From the NCBI GenBank assembly GCA_021107335.1, contig JAIOSZ010000174.1:1-5274 (forward strand): a DNA stretch of 5,274 bases, written 5' to 3'. The notes beneath the pieces were generated by a model, which did no database searches, was not told the DNA's origin, and was given only the letters and a program-made list of their open reading frames with translations. This document shows positions 1-5,274 of this stretch, piece by piece (positions within the stretch are counted from its first letter, which is position 1; each line of letters starts with the position of its first letter). The position numbers and the translations under genes were made by a program. The DNA comes from Desulfuromonadaceae bacterium. Lineage in GTDB: Bacteria; Desulfobacterota; Desulfuromonadia; Desulfuromonadales; Syntrophotaleaceae.

Positions 1-80
1 ATAAAACATGGTTTGGCCGCCTTCTTGGTGTCCTCGGAAGCATTAAGTAGATTTGTTGTTTGCATAAAATCAACAGGTCG

Positions 81-109
81 TTTACATTCAGTTCTTTTTG
101 TAACAGAAT
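81..109 (+). promoter_or_regulatory. Candidate sigma70-like promoter for the CLC gene
   Basis: A TTTACA hexamer at 81-86 matches the -35 consensus at five of six positions. It is followed after 17 bases by CAGAAT at 104-109, which matches the -10 consensus at four of six. Transcription would start near 116 and leave a leader of about 75 bases before the ATG at 191. This is consensus matching by eye in a somewhat AT-rich leader, so it may be coincidental. TAAAAT at 65-70 is an alternative -10 box but has no convincing -35 partner. Confidence 0.35.
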
Positions 110-173
110 GGACTGGCTGGATTGTAGTGAGTCGACAGGTTTTGCTTCAGATTGGCGCTGGCTGTGACGGCGC

Positions 174-184
174 AGGAGAGGGAG
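174..184 (+). promoter_or_regulatory. Ribosome binding site fixing the CLC start
   Basis: The purine run AGGAGAGGGAG ends 6 bases before the ATG at 191 and contains both AGGAG and GGGAG. It supports the ATG at 191 over the in-frame TTG at 152. That TTG has no comparable purine tract in front of it and would add 13 residues unlike a CLC N-terminus. Confidence 0.75.
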
Positions 185-190
185 TGTTTG

Positions 191-2005
191 ATGCCGCAGC
201 GGTTACAGTTGCGTAATACACTGAATAAGTTAGATATACGCAGTGTCGGGCGGTTCATGTTGCTGAGCTGTTTAGTCGGCCTGGTGGCCGGAATCGGCGC
301 GGTTGCCTTTTATATGGTGACCAATTTTAGTGAATTCTGGATACTCGGCAAGTGGTCCGGATTTCATCCCCCGATGGCGGAGGGAGCAGCGGCCGCCGAT
401 GGTAGTTTCATCAGTTCCCTGGCCGTACCCCATCGCTGGTTCTTGTTTCTGGTCCCGGCTCTCGGCGGGCTCTTTTCTGGCTGGCTGGTCTTTACCTTCG
501 CTCCGGAAGCCGAAGGCCACGGTACCGACGGTGCCCTCGAAGCTTTTCACAATCAAAAGGGCCACATTCGCGCCCGAGTGCCTTTCATCAAAGCTCTGGC
601 CTCGATAGCCACCATCGCAACCGGCGGTTCTGCCGGTCGCGAAGGCCCCATAGCGCAGATTGGCGCTGGGTTCGGTTCTTTTCTTGGTGACCGGCTCAAA
701 CTCGGCAACGTGGACCGACGCACTTTGCTTTTGGCTGGTATGGCCGGCGGTATTGGCGCCACCTTTCACGCCCCCCTTGGGGGCGCCCTGTTTGCCGTAG
801 AAGTGCTCTACCAAGATCCGGAATTCGAACACGAGGGATTGATCCCCTGCATCATCGCTTCCATCGTTGCCTATTCCTTTTTCGGCGTAGTAACAGGTTG
901 GCAACCGCTTCTTGATACGCCGGACTTCCTGTTCCGCCATCCTTCCGAACTTGTCTTTTATTTTGCTCTGGCCATCATCTGTGCGGTCATGGGGCGCCTT
1001 TATGTCAAAACCTTTTACGGCGTTCATGCCCTGTTCGAGAAGCTCAAGTTTCCTCGGGCGCTGAAGCCGGCCCTTGGTGGTCTATTGCTGGGGCTTTTGG
1101 CTATGGCAGTGCCGCAAGTGCTCGGTTCCGGTTACGGCTGGGTACAGGCCGCCCTGTATGGCAAAATGGCCTTGTGGTTAATGCTGCTGCTGGCCTTTGC
1201 TAAGATCATCGCCACCAGCTTGACCATTTCTTCTGGTGGATCGGGCGGGGTCTTTGCTCCGAGCCTAGTCATCGGCGCCATGGTCGGCGGCGCCTTCGGG
1301 GCAGCATCCCACGCCTTGTTTCCTACCATGATTCAGGATCCGCGGGTCTGCGTACTGCTCGGCATGGCCGCCTTCTTCGCCGGGGTCGCCAATACTCCCA
1401 TCGCCACCCTGATCATGGTCAGCGAACTGACCGGAAACTATGCTCTGCTAGCACCCTTAATGCTCGTTTGCGTGGTCGCTATGGTTGTCTATCGGCGCAA
1501 CACTATCTATCAGAAACAGGTTCGCGGCCGGATCGATTCACCGGCCCATCTCGGGGACCTAGTGGTCGATGTACTGGAAGGGATTACGGTAGGGGAGTTG
1601 GCAGAGCATGGCCGAGAACCGACCTTTATTCCAGAAGGCCTGCCGCTGAAGGCTATTCTAGAGAAAATCTCTGGAGCGGCCGGCGGCTACTATCCGGTAG
1701 TCAACGACGACGGGCGTTTAAGTGGCATCTTTTCGGTTAATGATATTCGCCGTATTCTGCACGAAGAAATCCCCCCAGGCCTGATTCGTGCCCGAGATAT
1801 CGCCATATCGAGGGTGGTGACGACCAGTCCTGCCGAATCCTTAACCGGGGTGATGCGTAAGCTTTCGCTACGGGGCTTGGAAGAGATACCGGTAGTGGAT
1901 GATGACGATCCGGGAAAAGTGCTATTTATGCTCTCCCGGCGGGAGGTATTGGCCCGCTATGCCAGTGAACTCGAGCGCCAGAAGGGCGTTTTTGCGGAAG
2001 CCTGA
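191..2005 (+). CDS. CLC-family chloride channel/antiporter with C-terminal CBS pair
   Basis: This 604-residue inner-membrane protein belongs to the CLC family, which moves chloride as a channel or a Cl-/H+ exchanger. The hydrophobic CLC core spans roughly residues 20-440. The anion-pathway motifs appear in order: GHGTD at 109-113 (the GSGIP position), GREGP at 149-153 with the gating glutamate E151, GGSGGVFAP at 349-357, and a conserved tyrosine Y417 in a GNYALLAP context. A soluble tail holds two CBS domains, about 463-527 and 532-590, which in this family often bind nucleotides and modulate gating. At the E. coli ClcA E203 position (internal proton glutamate) there is V205, just after E204, so strict proton coupling is doubtful. 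The length fits a bacterial CLC plus CBS pair. The start is set by the purine tract at 174-184. Its stop lies 2 bases from the stop of the convergent ligase gene. Family assignment is secure; channel versus exchanger is not decided. Confidence 0.95.
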   Translation: MPQRLQLRNTLNKLDIRSVGRFMLLSCLVGLVAGIGAVAFYMVTNFSEFWILGKWSGFHPPMAEGAAAADGSFISSLAVPHRWFLFLVPALGGLFSGWLVFTFAPEAEGHGTDGALEAFHNQKGHIRARVPFIKALASIATIATGGSAGREGPIAQIGAGFGSFLGDRLKLGNVDRRTLLLAGMAGGIGATFHAPLGGALFAVEVLYQDPEFEHEGLIPCIIASIVAYSFFGVVTGWQPLLDTPDFLFRHPSELVFYFALAIICAVMGRLYVKTFYGVHALFEKLKFPRALKPALGGLLLGLLAMAVPQVLGSGYGWVQAALYGKMALWLMLLLAFAKIIATSLTISSGGSGGVFAPSLVIGAMVGGAFGAASHALFPTMIQDPRVCVLLGMAAFFAGVANTPIATLIMVSELTGNYALLAPLMLVCVVAMVVYRRNTIYQKQVRGRIDSPAHLGDLVVDVLEGITVGELAEHGREPTFIPEGLPLKAILEKISGAAGGYYPVVNDDGRLSGIFSVNDIRRILHEEIPPGLIRARDIAISRVVTTSPAESLTGVMRKLSLRGLEEIPVVDDDDPGKVLFMLSRREVLARYASELERQKGVFAEA

Positions 2006-2007
2006 GT

Positions 2008-3846
2008 TCAGCCAGTGGCGTTTATATCGGCCTCCACTACAAAACGCTTGATTTTGCGGGTGGTGGTTTTGGGGAACTCAGAATCCCGCAGGATAAAACG
2101 TTTGATGCGCTTGTAGTCGGCCAGACGCTGGCCGGCGCGCAGTACCTCCTTGCGAAGCAAGGCCTCGACCGCACTCTGATCGAGAGGCGCTATCCCATTC
2201 TCTGCGGCATAAGCATCAAGGGCAACGTGGTCGGCATAAATCTGCGCATGGACTTCTTCGGCCACAGCGTCGATACGGTGGCCGTAGACCATGACCTCAG
2301 CGACCAGCGGGCTCTTCAGCAGTTCGTTTTCAACCTCTTCTGGATAAACGTTCTTACCGTTGGGGGTGACGATCAAGTTTTTCAGCCGACCGCAGATATA
2401 GAGCAGACCTTCTTCATCTAAGCGACCCAGGTCGCCGGTGTAATACCAGCCCTCCTTGATCGCTTCTGCCGTTGCTTGAGGGCGGCCATAGTAACCCTGC
2501 ATGACATTGTCTCCCCGCACCAGAATTTCACCGACCCCATCCTTATTGGGCGCCTCGATGCGCACCTCGACTCCTGGAATCGGCCGTCCAACACTCCCGA
2601 GTTTTTTTACGTTGGCACATTCCATCGAAATAATTGGCGATGTTTCGGTGATGCCATAGCCTTGATACATGGTAAAGCCAAGCTTTTCCATACCCAGGGC
2701 AATCTCAGGATCGAGAGCTGCTCCGCCACTGATAAAAATAGGCGAGCCGCCCAGCTTTTTGCGCACCTTGGCAGCGATCAGGGGTCTCGTTAGGGGGTTA
2801 CCGAAGAGGGTACGCGCCAGGGGTTTTTCCGTGATGTTTTTCATAATACGATTGAGTAGCAAGCGATATACGGCCGGTACTCCCATAAAATAGGTCGGCT
2901 GCACCTCAACCAGGTTTTGAGCGATCTTTTTCAACGATTCGGCAATGGAAACAGTTCCCCCCAGGGACAGAGGGGCAAGGGTTCCGGCAACCTGCTCAAA
3001 AACATGATTTATGGGCAGAAAAGACAATGTATGCATGGTCTGGTCGGCCCCCATCTGGGGGATGGCATTCTCAATATTCGACACAATATTGCGATGACTG
3101 AGCATGGCCCCCTTGGAGCGGCCCGTGGTTCCTGAAGTATAAAGAATAACTGCCGTACCTTCGGGTTGACGTCGGACTTGGGCAGGCGTCTTCTCAATCA
3201 ACAGATCGCTGAAAAGGCCGAGCTCGCATCCTTGGGGTAAAACTGGGTCGCTTATTGGGCCGGTTCGGCCTACTCGTTGCCACCCCGAAGCGGTGCTAAC
3301 CATTTTTTTAATCTCGAGCCCAAGGTTTTCCAGAGACTGCATCTCTTTATCGGGTATGGAATACTGTCTGGCTAGATGTCGCCATTGAGCAGCGAACAGG
3401 CTCCACTTTTCCTGCAAGGGTGGGTGGCGGCGCACCGTATTATCATCGAAAAGTACGATTCCCTTCAATTCTGACAAGTCGCCGGCAATATCGGCCACAA
3501 TCTCCAGGGCGGAAGATTCGCAAATTAGCAGTCGAGTTCCGCAATCGTTCAGTACATGACGCATTTCTGCGCTTTTAAGATCCTTGTCCACGGGAACCAC
3601 GATTCCCCCGGAATGAAGGATACCGAGATAACTGCCTATCCAAGAGGGTGAATTCGCTCCCAGCAGGGCGATGCGATCTCCAGGAATCATTCCCCTGGCC
3701 TGCAGTCCTGCAGTAACCTGATTTACCGTAAGCCATAGCTGTCGATAGCTGGTCTCTTGCCACTGGCCACCTTTTTTGTGTCGAATAGCAACGTTTTCCG
3801 GGAATTTCTTACAGCTAGCTTCAATCAATCCGTCGATAGTTTTCAC
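2008..3846 (-). CDS. Long-chain acyl-CoA synthetase (AMP-forming)
   Basis: This 612-residue ANL-superfamily adenylating enzyme most likely activates fatty acids with ATP and CoA to acyl-CoA, via an acyl-AMP, in the cytoplasm or at the inner membrane face. Numbered from the GTG at 3846, the phosphate-binding loop YTSGTTGRSKG is at 236-246. The aromatic/TET motif YQGYGITETSP is at 394-404, TGD at 470-472 and the hinge-region GRLK at 486-489. The C-terminal catalytic lysine in TTTRKIKR is K598. These cover the N-terminal AMP-binding domain and the mobile C-terminal domain. I prefer the GTG because AAAGGAG lies 8 bases upstream and the protein then begins VKTIDGLIE, as relatives do. An ATG at 3879 would add 11 residues and has only AGGA at 4 bases; an in-frame TAG at 3886-3888 blocks anything longer. 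The segment between about 136 and 228 is longer than in compact relatives. Chain-length preference cannot be read from sequence; a medium-chain or other carboxylate ligase is possible. Confidence 0.93.
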   Translation of the reverse strand: MKTIDGLIEASCKKFPENVAIRHKKGGQWQETSYRQLWLTVNQVTAGLQARGMIPGDRIALLGANSPSWIGSYLGILHSGGIVVPVDKDLKSAEMRHVLNDCGTRLLICESSALEIVADIAGDLSELKGIVLFDDNTVRRHPPLQEKWSLFAAQWRHLARQYSIPDKEMQSLENLGLEIKKMVSTASGWQRVGRTGPISDPVLPQGCELGLFSDLLIEKTPAQVRRQPEGTAVILYTSGTTGRSKGAMLSHRNIVSNIENAIPQMGADQTMHTLSFLPINHVFEQVAGTLAPLSLGGTVSIAESLKKIAQNLVEVQPTYFMGVPAVYRLLLNRIMKNITEKPLARTLFGNPLTRPLIAAKVRKKLGGSPIFISGGAALDPEIALGMEKLGFTMYQGYGITETSPIISMECANVKKLGSVGRPIPGVEVRIEAPNKDGVGEILVRGDNVMQGYYGRPQATAEAIKEGWYYTGDLGRLDEEGLLYICGRLKNLIVTPNGKNVYPEEVENELLKSPLVAEVMVYGHRIDAVAEEVHAQIYADHVALDAYAAENGIAPLDQSAVEALLRKEVLRAGQRLADYKRIKRFILRDSEFPKTTTRKIKRFVVEADINATG

Positions 3847-3854
3847 CAGCAATA

Positions 3855-3861
3855 CTCCTTT
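3855..3861 (-). promoter_or_regulatory. Shine-Dalgarno that favours the GTG start of the acyl-CoA ligase
   Basis: Read on the minus strand this is AAAGGAG, 8 bases before the GTG at 3846-3844, which is near-ideal spacing. The competing ATG at 3879-3877 has only AGGA (3887-3884), 4 bases away. The site lies inside the reading frame if the ATG is used. Confidence 0.6.
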
Positions 3862-3963
3862 AGTATCGGTATCATTCATGGCATCCTAGCTTCGAGTCAA
3901 AGTGAAGGCAACCCAAAACAATCAACCTGGAGCTTTGGCATGGTCATTACCACTAGACTGCAA

Positions 3964-3969
3964 ATGATA
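3964..3969 (-). promoter_or_regulatory. Candidate -10 box for the acyl-CoA ligase gene
   Basis: On the minus strand the hexamer reads TATCAT, five of six matches to the -10 consensus. The best -35 partner is CTGTTA at 3993-3988 with an 18-base spacer, and it is poor (three of six). Transcription would start near 3957, giving a leader of about 110 bases to the GTG. An activator-dependent promoter or a different sigma factor would be equally compatible. Confidence 0.25.
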
Positions 3970-3979
3970 GGGTTTTTGC

Positions 3980-4006
3980 TTTACAAATAACAGCGTCTTT
4001 TGTAAA
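3980..4006. repeat. Perfect 8-bp inverted repeat in the divergent promoter region
   Basis: TTTACAAA at 3980-3987 and TTTGTAAA at 3999-4006 are exact reverse complements separated by 11 bases, with arm centres 19 bp apart. The arms cover the -35 and -10 elements of the candidate lepA promoter, which suits a dimer-binding operator. The stem is AT-only and has no adjoining T-run in a useful place, so a terminator is unlikely. It sits between two divergent genes and could act on either. The symmetry is certain; the function is inferred. Confidence 0.5.
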
Positions 4007-4008
4007 TT
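3980..4008 (+). promoter_or_regulatory. Candidate sigma70-like promoter for lepA
   Basis: TTTACA at 3980-3985 (five of six to the -35 consensus) and TAAATT at 4003-4008 (four of six to the -10 consensus) are spaced by 17 bases. Transcription would begin near 4015, about 40 bases before the lepA ATG. The same TTTACA -35 hexamer occurs in the candidate promoter of the CLC gene. The inverted repeat at 3980-4006 overlaps both elements. Confidence 0.4.
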
Positions 4009-4022
4009 AGTGGGTCTTTTGT
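3995..4022 (+). repeat. 9-bp direct repeat GTCTTTTGT
   Basis: GTCTTTTGT occurs at 3995-4003 and again at 4014-4022, a period of 19 bases. This is the same distance as between the arm centres of the inverted repeat at 3980-4006. The second copy falls at the expected lepA transcription start. Both copies are exact; significance beyond chance in a T-rich stretch is uncertain. Confidence 0.45.
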
Positions 4023-4037
4023 GCACTACCCTTTTAC

Positions 4038-4042
4038 GAGGA
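4038..4042 (+). promoter_or_regulatory. Probable ribosome binding site of lepA
   Basis: GAGGA is the only good anti-Shine-Dalgarno match before the ATG at 4056. The 13-base gap is longer than usual, which may mean modest initiation. An in-frame TAA at 4047-4049 rules out any start further upstream, so the ATG is well fixed despite the spacing. Confidence 0.5.
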
Positions 4043-4055
4043 ATACTAAGTCCCT

Positions 4056-5274
4056 ATGGATCAAAGCCGAATTCGCAATTTCTCCATTATCGCCCATATC
4101 GATCACGGTAAATCGACCCGTGCCGACCGGTTGCTCGAAGACACCGGGGCCCTCCCCGATCGGGAAAAGACCAACCAGTTCCTCGACAAGCTCGACCTGG
4201 AACGGGAGCGGGGCATCACCATCAAAGCCCAGGCGGTGCGTCTCGATTATCGAGCCGACGACGGTAAGGACTATATTCTCAATCTTATCGATACTCCGGG
4301 ACATGTCGACTTCAGTTATGAAGTTAGTCATTCTTTGTCAGCCTGTGAAGGGGGCCTGCTGGTGGTCGATGCCTCTCAGGGAGTCGAAGCCCAGACGCTG
4401 GCCAACGTCTATCTGGCTATCGACCAGAATCTGGAGGTCTTTCCAGTCCTCAACAAGGTCGACCTACCCAGTGCAGAAATTGAGCGCGTCAAGGAAGAAA
4501 TCGAGGAAATTATCGGTCTCGACACCTCCGATGCGGTTGAGGCGAGCGCCAAGGAGGGGATCGGCATCCATGAAATCCTCGAAGCGGTCGTGGCCAAAAT
4601 CCCAGCGCCGACTGGGGACCCTGAGGCTCCTCTCAAGGCACTGATCTTTGACTCTTGGTATGATTCCTATCAGGGGGTTATGTTGATGGTGCGAGTGGTT
4701 GATGGCTCCCTGCGCAAGGGAGATAAAATCAAGCTCATGGCCAACAACAAGAGCTATGAGATTCTTAAGGTGGGGGCATTTTCCCCGCATCCGGTAACAT
4801 TGCCAGTTCTGGAAGCAGGTGAGGTTGGCTTTGTTATTGCCGGAATTAAGGTGGTGCAGGATGCAAAGGTGGGCGATACCATTACGCATCTGCATTGCCC
4901 CGCTGATGCACCGCTACCTGGTTTCCATGAAGTTAAACCGATGGTTTTCTCCGGTCTTTACCCTATCGATAGTGGTGATTACGAAGCTCTTCGCGATGCT
5001 ATGGAGAAGCTACGCCTCAACGACTCGTCATTTACTTTTGAACCAGAAAATTCTCTGGCTCTTGGTTTCGGTTTCCGTTGCGGCTTTCTCGGCTTGCTGC
5101 ATATGGAGATTGTTCAGGAGCGTTTGGAGCGCGAGTTTAATGTTGACCTCATTACTACCGCGCCGACAGTTAGCTATCATGTAACGACTGTAAAAGGCGA
5201 AGAACTAATCGTCGATAGCGCCAACAAGCTGCCCGAAGTACAATTCATTCAAGAAATTTTCGAACCGTACATCC
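4056..5274 (+). CDS. lepA: Elongation factor 4 (LepA), 5' part, runs off the right edge
   Basis: LepA/EF4 is a ribosome-associated translational GTPase linked to back-translocation and to initiation or ribosome assembly. The first 406 residues of a protein of about 600 are present, in an uninterrupted frame to the window edge. All GTPase motifs are visible: G1 AHIDHGKS at 13-20, the switch I threonine in RGITIKAQ at 52-59, G3 DTPGH at 79-83 with the catalytic histidine H83, G4 NKVD at 133-136 and G5 SAK at 164-166. Domain II follows at roughly 190-270. Domain III contains the strongly conserved [10 protein letters not shown] at 337-346 and LLHMEI at 347-352. The EF-G-like domain V and the LepA-specific C-terminal domain lie beyond the window. 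IKAQ after the switch I threonine and the absence of an EF-G domain IV insertion separate it from EF-G, TypA and RF3. Third-position G+C falls markedly after about codon 200. In many proteobacteria lepB (signal peptidase I) follows; that cannot be seen here. Confidence 0.97.
   Translation, partial: MDQSRIRNFSIIAHIDHGKSTRADRLLEDTGALPDREKTNQFLDKLDLERERGITIKAQAVRLDYRADDGKDYILNLIDTPGHVDFSYEVSHSLSACEGGLLVVDASQGVEAQTLANVYLAIDQNLEVFPVLNKVDLPSAEIERVKEEIEEIIGLDTSDAVEASAKEGIGIHEILEAVVAKIPAPTGDPEAPLKALIFDSWYDSYQGVMLMVRVVDGSLRKGDKIKLMANNKSYEILKVGAFSPHPVTLPVLEAGEVGFVIAGIKVVQDAKVGDTITHLHCPADAPLPGFHEVKPMVFSGLYPIDSGDYEALRDAMEKLRLNDSSFTFEPENSLALGFGFRCGFLGLLHMEIVQERLEREFNVDLITTAPTVSYHVTTVKGEELIVDSANKLPEVQFIQEIFEPYI

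Noticed and set aside
152..190. TTG start extending the CLC protein by 13 residues
   Set aside because: The purine tract at 174-184 is well placed for the ATG at 191, and the extra residues do not look like a CLC N-terminus.
13..216. 67-codon plus-strand frame in the leader region
   Set aside because: It begins at a non-ATG codon without a ribosome binding site, overlaps the CLC start in another frame and resembles no known protein.
770..784. GC-rich hairpin GCCCCC-CTT-GGGGGC inside the CLC gene
   Set aside because: It encodes the conserved HAPLGGAL segment of the CLC core, its loop is only 3 bases, and no T-run follows. It is explained by coding constraint.
272..1027. 251-codon open frame on the minus strand inside the CLC gene
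   Set aside because: It is fully antisense to a well-supported CLC gene. Its translation is hydrophilic and low in recognisable structure, as expected for the complement of membrane helices. I see no convincing ribosome binding site or known motif.
2014..2038. Possible terminator hairpin AGTGG / CCACT just after the convergent stops
   Set aside because: The stem is only 5 bp with a 15-base loop and there is no T-tract on either side.
3897..3947. 16-codon minus-strand upstream frame (MTMPKLQ...) in the ligase leader
   Set aside because: There is no Shine-Dalgarno before its ATG, no run of regulatory codons and no attenuator-like hairpin after it. A frame this short arises readily by chance.
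4021..4644. 207-codon plus-strand frame overlapping lepA
   Set aside because: It is a shifted-frame shadow of lepA. It is rich in serine, arginine and proline, shows no motifs, and begins at a GTG upstream of the true start.
4464..4895. 143-codon minus-strand frame within lepA
   Set aside because: It lies entirely antisense to conserved GTPase and domain II codons of lepA and shows no recognisable motif or ribosome binding site.

Overview
The window carries three protein-coding genes and reads as an ordinary, fairly dense stretch of bacterial chromosome. I see no mobile element, CRISPR array, tRNA, rRNA or obvious horizontally acquired system. Codon use, the style of the acyl-CoA ligase and the CLC motif variant suggest a Gram-negative bacterium of the Desulfuromonadales (Desulfuromonas/Pelobacter/Geobacter) type. 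That placement is an inference from remembered family resemblance, not from a search.

Layout. Bases 1-190 are a leader region with a plausible sigma70-like promoter and a strong ribosome binding site. Bases 191-2005 (+) encode a CLC-family chloride transport protein with two C-terminal CBS domains. It converges, with only 2 bases between the stop codons, on a minus-strand long-chain acyl-CoA synthetase (AMP-forming) whose reading frame ends at 2008 and most likely starts at the GTG at 3846 (or the ATG at 3879). A divergent intergenic region (about 3880-4055) follows. From 4056 (+) the window holds the first 406 codons of lepA (elongation factor 4), which is cut by the right edge.

The three genes have no obvious shared pathway: ion transport, fatty acid activation and translation. 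Divergent transcription of the ligase and lepA means their control signals share one short region. There I find an 8-bp perfect inverted repeat and an overlapping 9-bp direct repeat in a 19-bp register, lying across the best lepA promoter candidate. This is the most interesting non-coding structure in the window. The other points worth a second look are the missing internal proton-pathway glutamate in the CLC protein, a long unassigned linker in the ligase, and a drop in third-position G+C along lepA. I did not find an exciting undescribed system and do not claim one.
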